Shown in pieces: positions 19,018 to 28,304 of a stretch of 64,000 nt of DNA. Location of the stretch: NCBI GenBank assembly GCA_946402905.1, contig CAMIYC010000012.1, forward strand, positions 1 through 64,000, written 5' to 3'. The notes beneath the pieces were generated by a model. That model did not search any database, had not been told where the DNA came from, and was given only the letters and a program-made list of their open reading frames with translations. A program made the position numbers and the translations under genes. The DNA comes from an uncultured Prevotellaceae bacterium. GTDB lineage: Bacteria > Bacteroidota > Bacteroidia > Bacteroidales > Bacteroidaceae. Positions within the stretch are counted from its first letter, which is position 1. Every line of letters begins with the position of its first letter.

Positions 19018-20766
19018 TCAATACTCATACAGTTTCACATGTAATATTTTATAATCTCCTACGGAGATGCGCGCATGGCGGCCTTGGTGATCCTGGTCGC
19101 CATTTTCGCGTCTGAGATACTGCATCTGTCCGTTTGCATCGATGCGCACCTCGTCGACATAGCTGATGCCCATCCGCTTGCCCGTAAAAGGCTTGGCCGT
19201 CGCCCTGCCTTGCTGCTCGCCGTTGTCGGCAAATCCATCCTCACCCAGCGACTTGGCTTCTGTCTGCTGTTTCTCCGTGGTGGTCTGAAAGGTGACCACC
19301 ACGCCACTGCCGGCTATCAGATAGTCGTTGGGTGCCAGGCGGGCGATGACGGCACCCCCCTCGGGCCACACGCTGCCGTCGGTGGCACGGGCATCCCATG
19401 GGAGTGTGAAAAAATGGCGGCAAGTCAGCGACAACGCCCCGTCGGTGATCACGCGCTCCTGGTCTTGCTGGTCGAAGAGTATGCCCCATTGCGCTTTCTT
19501 GTCTTTGAGCCGGTCGAGCACGGGAGCCACCTGCCGCAGCAAACCGTAGCTCTCGGTGATATGTCGGGTGTCGGCCTCGGGAGCCTGGTCGATGGCAAAG
19601 GCGCTGAATCCCACGGCGTCGTGCTCGCCGATGGCATACAGGGCGCGCACGCCGCTGTTGGCGCAGCAGCGCGACTCAGGTATGAAGAGCGGGTTGTCGG
19701 GCAGCGCATACTGTGCGGCCCATCCTTTGAATCCCGTGTCGTAGATATCGGGGGCGAGGAGGTCGATCTCGGGTGCCGCACAGTGCCAGATGTCTTTCAG
19801 ATGAGCCAGCGGGCCGGCCGAAGGGTATTGTCCGGGCAGTCGTCCACGGCTGTTCATGGCCGCATTGACAAAGAGGGGAATGTCGTAGATAGTCCGTGCT
19901 TTCAGTGCCAGGCGGTTGACGTATCTGGCGTAATGATAGGCCATGAAGATCTCGTCGGTGTAGATGTCGTCGCCGAAGACCTCCTGCCAGGTGCCGCTTC
20001 GTCCGGAGAATTTGCCGGCCATGGTGGGATGGAGGGTGCTTTGATGAGACTTGAGATAGCGGATCAGTTCGTCGGGTACTTTGCCGTAAAACCATTTGTC
20101 GGCCTCTGCTGAGTGGTCGCGTGCATCTTCGAGCATGCCTATCTCATTCTCCACCTGTATCATAATGACGGTATTGAATCCCTTGTCGGTCTGGGCGATA
20201 TGCTCCATGAGCCTGGAGAAAGCCCTGCAGTCGGCCTGGAACACATTCTCGCTGAAGACGCTGGCGATCTCGAGCGGTTTGCCGTTGCGAGTCTGCGCGC
20301 GTGGATATTTCCTGGTGTTGACTTTCAGCCATTCCGGCGCATAGCAGCTCATGGAGTTCTTCCATGCCCCGAACCATAGGAAGATCACTTTCAGGTGGTT
20401 GGCCCTGGCCTGAGCAATCGTGCGGTCGATGAGCGTGAAATCATACTGCCCCTCTACAGGCTCTATCAGATCCCACTGGGCGGGCACCAGCACGGTGTTG
20501 AGCCCCATCCTTGCCATGCGGGGCATCACTTCGTCGATGTCGCCGATACATGTGGCGGCAGAGTTGCTCAGTTCGCCTCCGAGTATGAGCATTTTTTCGC
20601 CGTTGACGGAGATCCTGGCCGAGGCACCCGATCTCACCAGTCGGGGCTGGGAGGTGTCGGCCTTAGAAGGGGTGCACGTGCTGAAGGAGTCTCCAGCCTG
20701 TATGCCTGTCGTGCAAAAAGAAAGGAGCGCACATACGAGGTGTAATCTTGAGAAAATGCTCATCAT
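19018..20766 (-). CDS. GH35-like beta-galactosidase (DUF5597-type), secreted
   Basis: A 582-aa glycoside hydrolase with an N-terminal signal peptide (about 1-24). The TIM-barrel part resembles GH35: FGGE-like ILGGELSNSA near the start, MGLNTVLVPAQWDLIEP, the acid/base Glu208 in QVENEIG, and a probable nucleophile Glu in LFIPES (about residues 360-370). The C-terminal part fits the DUF5597 extension seen on Bacteroidetes GH35 members. It would release terminal beta-galactose from plant or host glycans in the periplasm. It points away from the esterase-symporter operon, with promoters for both in the shared 174-bp gap. The second Met at 20763 is an equally possible start. Confidence 0.82.
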   Translation of the reverse strand: MMSIFSRLHLVCALLSFCTTGIQAGDSFSTCTPSKADTSQPRLVRSGASARISVNGEKMLILGGELSNSAATCIGDIDEVMPRMARMGLNTVLVPAQWDLIEPVEGQYDFTLIDRTIAQARANHLKVIFLWFGAWKNSMSCYAPEWLKVNTRKYPRAQTRNGKPLEIASVFSENVFQADCRAFSRLMEHIAQTDKGFNTVIMIQVENEIGMLEDARDHSAEADKWFYGKVPDELIRYLKSHQSTLHPTMAGKFSGRSGTWQEVFGDDIYTDEIFMAYHYARYVNRLALKARTIYDIPLFVNAAMNSRGRLPGQYPSAGPLAHLKDIWHCAAPEIDLLAPDIYDTGFKGWAAQYALPDNPLFIPESRCCANSGVRALYAIGEHDAVGFSAFAIDQAPEADTRHITESYGLLRQVAPVLDRLKDKKAQWGILFDQQDQERVITDGALSLTCRHFFTLPWDARATDGSVWPEGGAVIARLAPNDYLIAGSGVVVTFQTTTEKQQTEAKSLGEDGFADNGEQQGRATAKPFTGKRMGISYVDEVRIDANGQMQYLRRENGDQDHQGRHARISVGDYKILHVKLYEY

Positions 20767-20799
20767 GTCGTTTTTTTTTGTTTTTCAATATCCTTTTTA

Positions 20800-20831
20800 C
20801 AAAAATAAAGCAAAAAATCCGACTTGCCAAA
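20800..20831 (-). promoter_or_regulatory. Promoter of the GH35 gene
   Basis: On the minus strand TTTG (20831-20828) and TATTTTTG (20807-20800) are 20 nt apart, a full Bacteroidetes match, 33 nt before the GH35 start. Confidence 0.7.
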
Positions 20832-20915
20832 TCAAAATGGCAAGAATTGTAAAAAAATGAAACAAGAAGGAAAATAAAGGATACTATTTTTTCATGTTTT
20901 GTGAAAATAATGTAC

Positions 20916-20923
20916 TATTTTTG
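20916..20923 (+). promoter_or_regulatory. Probable -7 box of the esterase-symporter operon
   Basis: TATTTTTG matches TAnnTTTG and lies 17 nt before the ATG at 20941. The only upstream TTTG (ending 20901) is 14 nt away, shorter than usual, so regulation by an activator is possible. Confidence 0.45.
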
Positions 20924-20940
20924 CAGTATATTTTTATATT

Positions 20941-22128
20941 ATGAATTTCATTAAATTTTTGTTTCTTTTCCTCTTAGGTGAGTTTTGTATGACTGTCTCT
21001 GCCCAGGACTCCGGCACATGGACCGGCACATGGGCCACGGCAGCTGAGTTTACAGGTCCTGGCGACATGCCCAAGACCACCAGTCTGGCCAACACCTCCG
21101 TGCGCCAGATCGTGCGTGTGAGCATCGGCTCGAAGTCTCTGCGCCTGCAGTTGTCGAATGAGTTCAGTGCGCAGCCTGTAGACATCAAGGCCGTGTATAT
21201 CGCCGATGCGAAAGACTCCTGTGACATCGACCGCAAGACGGTGGCCTATCTGAAATTCTCGGGCAAGCGGGGTGTCACCATCCAGCCGGGCCAGACGGTG
21301 TGGAGCGATGTGGTGAAATACAATCTCCAGCCCCTGCAGCGCCTTTCGATCACGGTGTGTTATGGCGACGGGGTGCCTGTCAACGCCACTTCGCACAGAG
21401 GCAGTCGCACCACATCTTATATTTGTAAAGGCGAGGCCAAGCCCGGCAAGCCCTTCCAGACTTTTGAACGTCTGGATCACTGGTATAACATCACCAAGAT
21501 CAATGTGCCTTCAGAGGGAAGGAAAGCCATCGCCGTACTGGGCAACAGCATTACCGACGGCCGAGGCACTACCACCAACCTGCAGAACCGCTGGCCCGAC
21601 ATCATGGCCACGGCACTGAGCCAGAGTCAGTATGGCGTACTCAACCTGGGCATCGGTGGCAACTGTGTGGTGGAGGGCGGTCTCTCACAGCCTGCCTTGG
21701 TGCGTTTCGACCGTGATATCCTGGGGCAGAGTGGGGTGGAGACCCTGATCATCTTCCAGGGCACCAACGATATCGGCACGTCGAGGCATGCCGAGCAGAC
21801 GGTATTGAAGCTGACGGAAGCCTACAAGACCCTTGCGAACAAGGCCCGTGAGGCAGGCATCAAGTATGTGGTGGGTGCGACCATCACCCCGTTTAAGGGC
21901 AACGGATGGTACAGTCCATTCCATGAGACAGCCCGCCAGGTGGTGAATGAGTGGATCAGGAAGTCGGAACTTTTTGACGCCGTGATAGATTTCGACCAAC
22001 TGGTGCGCGACCCTGCTGACCACGAACGCATCCTACAGAAATATTCCGACGACTGGCTGCACCTCAACCCCGAGGGTTATCGCGCCATGGGCAATCATGC
22101 CGCGGAAGTGATTATGAAAATCAAATAA
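20941..22128 (+). CDS. SGNH/GDSL-type esterase, secreted
   Basis: A 395-aa secreted esterase (signal peptide about 1-21, ending VSAQ). An N-terminal beta-sandwich region (about 25-185) precedes an SGNH hydrolase domain with the nucleophile Ser203 in GNSITDG, GTNDIG (274-279) as block III, and Asp371/His374 in DDWLHLNPEG as block V. Enzymes of this type often remove acetyl or other acyl groups from xylan or pectin. The gene is followed after 9 nt by a sugar symporter, supporting a role in deacylating oligosaccharides before uptake. The exact ester is unknown. Confidence 0.87.
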   Translation: MNFIKFLFLFLLGEFCMTVSAQDSGTWTGTWATAAEFTGPGDMPKTTSLANTSVRQIVRVSIGSKSLRLQLSNEFSAQPVDIKAVYIADAKDSCDIDRKTVAYLKFSGKRGVTIQPGQTVWSDVVKYNLQPLQRLSITVCYGDGVPVNATSHRGSRTTSYICKGEAKPGKPFQTFERLDHWYNITKINVPSEGRKAIAVLGNSITDGRGTTTNLQNRWPDIMATALSQSQYGVLNLGIGGNCVVEGGLSQPALVRFDRDILGQSGVETLIIFQGTNDIGTSRHAEQTVLKLTEAYKTLANKAREAGIKYVVGATITPFKGNGWYSPFHETARQVVNEWIRKSELFDAVIDFDQLVRDPADHERILQKYSDDWLHLNPEGYRAMGNHAAEVIMKIK

Positions 22129-22137
22129 TACAACAAT

Positions 22138-23556
22138 ATGGCAAACTTATCATCACAGGAAGCCAAAGGCTTCTACAAACTGAACTGGTTGCAGCGTATC
22201 GGCTTCGGAGCCGGTGACTTGGCGCAGAATCTGATTTATCAGACCATCTGCATGTATCTACTCTTCTTCTACACCGATGTCTATGTGCTCGGTGGCGACG
22301 CAGCCAAGTCGGCCGGTCTGGCCGGCACCATGTTTCTCGTGGTGCGTCTGGTGGATGTGCTGTGGGATCCTCTTGTAGGCACCTTCGTCGACAAGCACAA
22401 CCCGAAGCTGGGCAAATACCGCTCCTATCTGGTGACCGGTGGCATCCCTCTGACCATCATGGCCATCCTCTGCTTCTGGGACGGTTTTAAGCCTTCGGTG
22501 CTCTATGCTTATATCACCTATGTGGGCATGTCGATGCTCTACACGCTCATCAATGTGCCATACGGTGCGCTGAACTCCTCGCTCACGCGCGACACCGACG
22601 AGATCACCATCCTCACCTCTGTACGTATGTTTATGGCCAATGTGGGTGGCTTGTGTGTATCCGCCGGCGTGCCTATCCTCGTGGCCACGCTCGCAGGTGC
22701 CGAACTGCCTATCCAGATGGCGCTGTTTATGGGTCTCGGCTCTCTGCCTTCCTTCATCTTCATGCCTCTGGTGCCTGCCATCAAGAAGAAAGTGGGCAAG
22801 AAAAACATGTTTTATATCTTCCTCTCCGTGGCCATCCTCGGCATGGCGATGCTTTATATCATCAGCCGTATCGGCACGGTGCAGGAGAATATCGTATGGG
22901 TGTATATCGCCCAGTTTATCAAGTCGACGGGTGTGATCGTGGCCACCGGTTATATGTGGGCACTGATCCCCGAGGTGATCTCCTATGGTGAGTATACCAC
23001 GGGCCGCCGTATCTCGGGCATCGTCAATGCCCTCACCGGTATCTTCTTCAAGGCCGGTATGGCATTGGGCGGCGTGGTGCCGGGCTTTGTGCTGTGGCTG
23101 GTCAATTATGAGCCGGTGTCGTCAGAGTCGAGCAATCTGCCCAACGACTCCCATGCCTGGTTCCTCACGATGCTCATCTATTCGCTGGTGGGTCTGGCCC
23201 TGCTCATCTTCTGCTTCACGCAGACCAAGGAGCGTGTCGTGATGGACGAGAAGGAGACCAAGAACGTGAAGGTGAGCGACCTCTGGACCGAGTTTCTGCG
23301 CAACCGCCCCCTGCGTGTCATCGCCCTTTTCTTCATCACCGCATTCGCTATGATGTCTGTGGGCAATGCCGCCGGTGCCTATTTCATGAACAACATGGAG
23401 ACCCTGCCCGCTTTGGCTCAGGAGGGTATCCGCTGGCTGGTATGTGTCATCCCCGCCATCCTGCTGGTACTGGCCATGTTTATCATCTCCAAGTATGAGT
23501 TGAGCGACGAGCGCATCGACGAGATTAATAAGGCTATAGAGGAAAGGAACAGATAA
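22138..23556 (+). CDS. GPH-family sugar:cation symporter (MFS)
   Basis: A 472-aa inner-membrane protein with about 12 hydrophobic segments and a cytoplasmic N-terminus. The opening LQRIGFGAGDLAQNL and the loop with WDPLVGTFVDKHNPKLGKYR are typical of glycoside-pentoside-hexuronide symporters (MelB/XynP/YicJ type). It would import oligosaccharides or pentosides with a cation. It is coupled to the GDSL esterase upstream. The cytoplasmic GH43 that would hydrolyse the imported sugar lies just beyond the CapA-like gene, which suggests uptake of xylo- or arabino-oligosaccharides. Confidence 0.9.
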   Translation: MANLSSQEAKGFYKLNWLQRIGFGAGDLAQNLIYQTICMYLLFFYTDVYVLGGDAAKSAGLAGTMFLVVRLVDVLWDPLVGTFVDKHNPKLGKYRSYLVTGGIPLTIMAILCFWDGFKPSVLYAYITYVGMSMLYTLINVPYGALNSSLTRDTDEITILTSVRMFMANVGGLCVSAGVPILVATLAGAELPIQMALFMGLGSLPSFIFMPLVPAIKKKVGKKNMFYIFLSVAILGMAMLYIISRIGTVQENIVWVYIAQFIKSTGVIVATGYMWALIPEVISYGEYTTGRRISGIVNALTGIFFKAGMALGGVVPGFVLWLVNYEPVSSESSNLPNDSHAWFLTMLIYSLVGLALLIFCFTQTKERVVMDEKETKNVKVSDLWTEFLRNRPLRVIALFFITAFAMMSVGNAAGAYFMNNMETLPALAQEGIRWLVCVIPAILLVLAMFIISKYELSDERIDEINKAIEERNR

Positions 23557-23561
23557 CCGGC

Positions 23562-24701
23562 ATGATAAAAATATCCATAGCGGGCGATTTCGTTCCGATC
23601 AACAGAATGGCAAGTCTGGATGAGGAAAGCATCCAGACTGCCTTTTCTGACGTGGCAGAGATCAATCGATCGTGTGATTACAGTATTGTCAATCTGGAAT
23701 GCCCCATCGTCCTGTCTGATGACGTGAGACCTATTGAAAAAGTCGGTCCCAAATTCAAGACGGATGAAAAAGCCGTGAAGATGCTCCATGCGGCGAAGAT
23801 GTCATGTGTCACCCTGTCCAACAATCATTTTTGTGATTATGGCGAGGCGGGTGTGCGGGATACCATCGACACTTTGGACCGTAACGGGATAGAACATCTG
23901 GGCGGAGGGAGAAATCTTGATGAGGCATCCAAGACACTCTTCAAGACCATCAAAGACAAGAGATTCGCTTTCATCAATTGTTCTGAGCGAGAGTTTGCTA
24001 CTGCCACACAGCAGTCAGGTGGTGCCAACCCATTAGACCCTATCACTCAATACTATGCCATACAGGAGGCCCGGAAAAATGCGGATTTCGTCATCGCCAT
24101 CGTGCATGGCGGTGTGGAACAGTATCCTTATCCTACTCCCACGATGAAAAAGACTTATCGTTTCTTGATAGACGCTGGTGCTGATGCCGTGGTAAGCCAT
24201 CACCAGCATTTCCATTGTGGGTATGAGGTTTATAAGGATAAGCCCGTCTTTTATGGACTGGGCAACTTCTGTTTCGACCATCGGCGGAAGAGAGATTCTT
24301 TTTGGAATTACGGCTATATGGTGACTTTGTCGTTTGATGAGAATCATGGTACGCTTTTCGATGTTCATCCTTTCGTACAGTGCAATCATGAGATAGGTGT
24401 GAAAATGCTGACGGGAGAAAAAAAGGATTCTTTTTTTGACCGTCTGGCCCGTCTGAATGAAGTGATAGCCGATGATAAGAGATTGCAAGAGACGTTTGAA
24501 CAATATTTGTCGAAGACCATGGACATCAATAGGATCTTACTTTCTCCCTATACTTCAAAATGGGCTATTTCTCTGTTTGGGCGAGGATGGCTTCCGTCAT
24601 TCTGCTCCAAGCGCAAGAAGATGTTGTTGTTCGACAGAATAGAATGTGATAGCCACCGTGAACGCCTCCTTCATTATCTGCAGTATCAGATGAAGCATTG
24701 A
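23562..24701 (+). CDS. CapA-like metallophosphatase-fold protein
   Basis: A 379-aa protein of the CapA/PgsA family (calcineurin-like fold), which in Bacillus is needed for poly-gamma-glutamate capsule formation. Visible are the opening ISIAGDFVP, NLECPIV, LSNNHFCDYGEAG with its Asn-His pair, and SHHQHFHCGYEVYKDKP with GLGNF, all typical metal-site segments. It lacks an obvious signal peptide or membrane anchor, unlike PgsA. It starts 5 nt after the symporter stop and so is probably read with it, yet its function does not fit glycan uptake and its codon use is more AT-rich than its neighbours. This looks like an inserted gene, functionally closer to the MurF-like and ATP-grasp genes elsewhere in the window. 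Confidence 0.8.
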   Translation: MIKISIAGDFVPINRMASLDEESIQTAFSDVAEINRSCDYSIVNLECPIVLSDDVRPIEKVGPKFKTDEKAVKMLHAAKMSCVTLSNNHFCDYGEAGVRDTIDTLDRNGIEHLGGGRNLDEASKTLFKTIKDKRFAFINCSEREFATATQQSGGANPLDPITQYYAIQEARKNADFVIAIVHGGVEQYPYPTPTMKKTYRFLIDAGADAVVSHHQHFHCGYEVYKDKPVFYGLGNFCFDHRRKRDSFWNYGYMVTLSFDENHGTLFDVHPFVQCNHEIGVKMLTGEKKDSFFDRLARLNEVIADDKRLQETFEQYLSKTMDINRILLSPYTSKWAISLFGRGWLPSFCSKRKKMLLFDRIECDSHRERLLHYLQYQMKH

Positions 24702-24757
24702 AACAGCAGCATACTCGTTTCTATAACAAAGATTAATCTTATTAATTCCAATTAAAT

Positions 24758-25756
24758 ATGTCAAAATCAAGGTATTTGTTTCCCAAAGACTATATGGCTG
24801 ACCCCTCAGCTAACGTGTTCAACGGCCGTCTGTATGTCTATCCTTCCCATGACTGGGACAGCGGCGAGTGTTTTGATGATGATGGCGGGCATTTCCAGAT
24901 GCGCGACTATCATGTGCTCTCTATGGACGATGTGATGAACGGCGAAGTGACCGACCACGGCGTGATACTTGATGTCGATCAGGTGCCCTGGGCTGAGAAG
25001 CAGATGTGGGACAATGACGTGGTGGAGAAGGACGGCAAGTATTATCTCATTTTCTCTGCCAAGGACTACAACGGCGTGTTCCATCTCGGTGTGGCTGTGG
25101 CCGACCGTCCCGAAGGGCCTTTTGTGCCTCAGGACAATCCCATTCGCGGCAGTTATAGTATCGACCCCTGTGTCTTCAAGGACGATGACGGGCAGATTTA
25201 TGTCTACTTCGGCGGCATCTGGGGCGGACAGTTGCAGTGGTATCGTGACAACAAACTCAAGCCGGCTGCATCGGTAGGGCAGGAGGCCAGCTTCCGTGCG
25301 TCCATGTTGCCCGAGGGTGATGAGGATTCCCTGCCATCCAGAGTGGCCCGCATGACCGACGATGTGTTGCAGTTTGCCGAGGAGCCTCGCCCCGTCGTGA
25401 TTCTTGGTGAGGATGGAAAGCCTTTGAAGGCAAATGACCCGCATCGTTTCTTTGAGGCTTCCTGGATGCACAAGATGAACGGTAAGTATTATTTCTCGTA
25501 TAGCACGGGCGACACCCACTATCTGTGCTACGCCGTGGGCGACAATCCCTATGGACCGTTCACCTATAAGGGCGTCATCTTAGAGCCTGTCGTAGGCTGG
25601 ACCACCCATCACAGCATCGTGGAGTATAAAGGCAAGTGGTATCTTTTCCATCACGACTGCGTGCCCTCTAACGATACGACCTGGCTCCGCAGCCTGAAAG
25701 TCATCCCGCTGGAGATAGACGAAGATGGTCATATCAAGACCATGGTGAGCGACTGA
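24758..25756 (+). CDS. GH43-family glycoside hydrolase, cytoplasmic
   Basis: A 332-aa five-bladed beta-propeller hydrolase of GH43. The expected triad is present: Asp15 in ADPSANVF as base, Asp136 in SIDPCVF, and the acid Glu233 in FFEASW. There is no signal peptide, so it acts in the cytoplasm on imported oligosaccharides, probably as a beta-xylosidase or alpha-arabinofuranosidase. Its length suits a single-domain GH43. It follows the CapA-like gene after 56 nt and ends at a strong terminator (25775-25804). Together with the GDSL esterase and symporter it forms a small pentose-oligosaccharide operon. Confidence 0.88.
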   Translation: MSKSRYLFPKDYMADPSANVFNGRLYVYPSHDWDSGECFDDDGGHFQMRDYHVLSMDDVMNGEVTDHGVILDVDQVPWAEKQMWDNDVVEKDGKYYLIFSAKDYNGVFHLGVAVADRPEGPFVPQDNPIRGSYSIDPCVFKDDDGQIYVYFGGIWGGQLQWYRDNKLKPAASVGQEASFRASMLPEGDEDSLPSRVARMTDDVLQFAEEPRPVVILGEDGKPLKANDPHRFFEASWMHKMNGKYYFSYSTGDTHYLCYAVGDNPYGPFTYKGVILEPVVGWTTHHSIVEYKGKWYLFHHDCVPSNDTTWLRSLKVIPLEIDEDGHIKTMVSD

Positions 25757-25774
25757 TAGCAGCATATAAAAGAG

Positions 25775-25804
25775 AAGGGCCGGAAGCATTTGCTTCCGGC
25801 CCTT
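25775..25804 (+). terminator. Terminator of the esterase-symporter-GH43 operon
   Basis: A perfect 13-bp stem AAGGGCCGGAAGC/GCTTCCGGCCCTT with an ATTT loop, followed by TCCTTGTTTG, 18 bp after the GH43 stop. The A-run on the other side means it may also stop the minus-strand transcript. Confidence 0.85.
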
Positions 25805-25851
25805 TCCTTGTTTGAGTGATAGTCTTTTTTTTCTCCCAGGAATGAGGCGGG

Positions 25852-26979
25852 TTATGAGATATATTCGATGAACTTTCTACGGATACCTTTGAGTTCGGCC
25901 ATTTGTCCCACCATTTGCCCCCAGTTGCCTTCCACGAGCACCCATCCTTTATCGGTCAATGCAAAATCAAAGCCGACGTAGCGATGGTGTGAGGGCAGCG
26001 ATTGGTGCACCTCGCTGACCAGCTTTTTCAGTTCCTCATAATATGGTACTTGCCACCCTTTGAATTTCAGTCCGGAATCGGGATGACGTTCAAAACGGCC
26101 TCCATGTTCATCCACCCCGTCAGTGGTGATGATGCCACTCTCCGCATCGAAAACGGCAAAGATCCCACCATGTCCGGCATTGTCTACTACCGATCCTTTT
26201 CTGCCTGTCCGGAAGAAAGGCTGGAGGATATGGCATCCGTCTTTCAGTCTGAATGATGGGATTCTCACGGTGTTTACACTTGACTCATTCCATGCCGCGG
26301 TAGACTCATGTTGCTTGATGAGCTCCTCCGCTATCCATACCCCTTTCGTCTGCAACTCATGATATATTTTTTTCGCTTCTGTCTCATCTTTGACAGATGT
26401 GATGAATGTATCAGCCCCCAGGCTCCCTTTGATGGGTTTCACGATGAATCGTGGGTGAGCTTTGGTGAACTGTATGAATAGGTCCTCAGAATATGAGTTG
26501 CCGATGAAACAGACGTCCCTATGAAAAAACCGCTTGGTGATATTATAAAAAAACTCCTTGTTTCTAAGTTCGTCAAAAACGGCTTCACCATATTTTTCCA
26601 TCATAGCGTTGTAGCGTTCCCTGTCAGTAAGCCATTCCTGCCATTGTTCATAATTCTGATGGTAAAGATCATAAATGAAATACTCATCATTATTTAAACG
26701 AAGAGTAATATGCGCTTTAAGTAGGTTTTTCTCTATTTTTTTCAGGAGGACGGGATCCTTGATACCTTTCAGGTATAATTTTTTTGACTCTTCGAAACCT
26801 TTCTTGAAAGCCGGTGAAAATTTATAGTCACCAAGCCCGTAGATTGCCGTTTCTAAGGGAAGAATCACATTTGTGTATAAAGGCAATGTCAAGCGGCTTT
26901 TACCCAATAGTTTTCTTGTTTTTTCGTCAAAAGCAAAAAAAGCTTGTGTCGTGTTTCTGAAAATTTTGTTTTTTTTCAT
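25852..26979 (-). CDS. ATP-grasp protein of the sugar-transfer-associated family
   Basis: A 375-aa ATP-grasp enzyme closely similar along its whole length to the protein at 2688-3836: a shared KSRLTLPLY-type start, RFIVKPIKG (177-185), AEELIKQHES, NESSVNTVRI (231-240), GRKGSVVDNAGHGG, a GFDFALTDKGWVLVEGN end and a C-terminal RRKFIEYIS. It would form an amide or ester bond using ATP in the cytoplasm; the substrate is unknown. It is the last minus-strand gene of the polysaccharide region, downstream of the acyltransferase and the beta-helix relic. Its AT-rich codon use contrasts with the GH43 gene beside it and marks the edge of an acquired island. Confidence 0.8.
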   Translation of the reverse strand: MKKNKIFRNTTQAFFAFDEKTRKLLGKSRLTLPLYTNVILPLETAIYGLGDYKFSPAFKKGFEESKKLYLKGIKDPVLLKKIEKNLLKAHITLRLNNDEYFIYDLYHQNYEQWQEWLTDRERYNAMMEKYGEAVFDELRNKEFFYNITKRFFHRDVCFIGNSYSEDLFIQFTKAHPRFIVKPIKGSLGADTFITSVKDETEAKKIYHELQTKGVWIAEELIKQHESTAAWNESSVNTVRIPSFRLKDGCHILQPFFRTGRKGSVVDNAGHGGIFAVFDAESGIITTDGVDEHGGRFERHPDSGLKFKGWQVPYYEELKKLVSEVHQSLPSHHRYVGFDFALTDKGWVLVEGNWGQMVGQMAELKGIRRKFIEYIS

Positions 26980-27021
26980 TGTGGGTATAATGATTTCAAA
27001 TAGTTGATATTCTGAAACGCT

Positions 27022-27231
27022 TCATTTTATAGCTGTACGGCCATTTATCTTGTTTCGTTTTGATATGATTTGTTTGGTTGAGTTTTTTGAGAATATGAGT
27101 CCCTTGGAGTCGATGACACAATCAGTCATTGTCACCTGTCCAGGATGGACAAACAGAGTCCGTGAAACGATCTTAGCCTGAATGGTGCAATGGCACATGG
27201 AAAGAGATAGTTTTTTGTCTGTTGCTGTGTA
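27022..27231 (-). pseudogene. Duplicated C-terminal fragment of the beta-helix protein gene
   Basis: Translating the minus strand here gives a fragment that matches the C-terminal end of the protein at 28294-30105 over about 55 residues. Shared stretches include TLFVHPGQVT (SLFVHPGQVT in the intact protein) and SKNSTKQIISKRNK. After RNK the two diverge: this copy ends INGRTAIK, the intact one LHYYEL. There is no start or upstream part, so it is a remnant. It fills most of the 309-bp gap between the acyltransferase and the ATP-grasp gene. A 12-bp direct repeat TGATATTCTGAA flanks it (27005-27016 and 27275-27286), perhaps by chance. Confidence 0.85.
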
Positions 27232-27308
27232 AAATGCAGAATTATAATGATTAGTACAAATTCAATTCATTAAGTGATATTCTGAATGTTACAATTATTC
27301 TTTTGCGT

Positions 27309-28304
27309 CTAATTCTTTAAAAATGACGAAGGATTAGTAAACTTGGTGAAGTTTGGCAATCGTGATGCAATTCCTATTCCTATGGTCATTACTGCTGTAT
27401 AGATAATAGCAGAGACGAAAGACGCTGTAATGTTTAGTTTACTTGCTATTATCATTAGCGGCGTTATCACCATAGCGTGGTATATATAATATTGCATTGT
27501 AAATCTACCTTGTCGTGCAACCCATGGCTTATTAGGACATGTGTTTATAAATGCTATTGACATCAGTGTAGCAAGACCGAATACAAACATACGTCTCGTT
27601 GCACTATAGATACTGCCGTAATGGGCTGTGTGCGTAAGGTTGCCTAAATACTGAGGAAAGAATAATGGAATAGTAATTGTCAAAGCAAGAAATAAGAAAC
27701 CAAAAGGCTTGTATTTATTTGGTAGATAGATATTCTTTCCTCTCATAAAATATCCCAGAAAGAAGAATGGCATGAATGATAAAGTTTTTTGTATAGATAG
27801 AAATTTACCAAATGAAAGAAAACCAGCTAATATGCTAATACAAATTGTGCATATAAGAACTAATTTTGTATTATTCAATATTCTATCTGGAATTATCTGT
27901 ATCATTAGTCTCCAATAGATAAGGCTAAGCAGATACCATAAAATGTACCTAGGAGTTAAGACTGTTACAAATATATTATCCGTACCTTTTGAAATCAATC
28001 TTGGTATTAAAAATAATGTTTGAAATACAATCAATGGTTCTAAGAGTTGCCAAATAGTTGGCCAAAAGTCTTTCCAATCTTTTTTTCTGGAGAAATAGCC
28101 AGAAATAAAGATAAACAATGGCATATGGAATATATATATCCATTGCCACGCTACAACGCAAGCCTTAGAATGATGAGAAAACTCATCCCGTATAAATACA
28201 TGTCCAGCAATAACCAATACAATTAACCAATATTTAACGGAGTCAATCCGCTCATCACGCACCTTAGGTGTAGTTTCACTGCCATAATTTTGTTCATAAT
28301 TCAT
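27309..28304 (-). CDS. Membrane acyltransferase (acyltransferase-3 type)
   Basis: A 331-aa integral membrane protein with about ten hydrophobic segments. The start, RIDSVKYWLIVLVIAGHVF with its conserved His in the first membrane helix, is the signature of acyltransferase-3/NodX-OafA proteins, which move acetyl or other acyl groups onto exported sugars. I chose the ATG at 28304, which overlaps the end of the beta-helix gene by 11 nt, rather than a longer frame to 28385. The gene is strongly AT-rich compared with the surrounding genes. It lies exactly between an intact and a duplicated 3' end of the beta-helix gene, so it probably arrived by homologous recombination as an exchangeable polysaccharide-decorating gene. 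Confidence 0.8.
   Translation of the reverse strand: MNYEQNYGSETTPKVRDERIDSVKYWLIVLVIAGHVFIRDEFSHHSKACVVAWQWIYIFHMPLFIFISGYFSRKKDWKDFWPTIWQLLEPLIVFQTLFLIPRLISKGTDNIFVTVLTPRYILWYLLSLIYWRLMIQIIPDRILNNTKLVLICTICISILAGFLSFGKFLSIQKTLSFMPFFFLGYFMRGKNIYLPNKYKPFGFLFLALTITIPLFFPQYLGNLTHTAHYGSIYSATRRMFVFGLATLMSIAFINTCPNKPWVARQGRFTMQYYIYHAMVITPLMIIASKLNITASFVSAIIYTAVMTIGIGIASRLPNFTKFTNPSSFLKN

Noticed and set aside
27005..27286. Insertion-sequence target duplication
   Set aside because: A 12-bp direct repeat flanks the beta-helix fragment but there are no inverted ends or transposase; homologous recombination explains the structure better.
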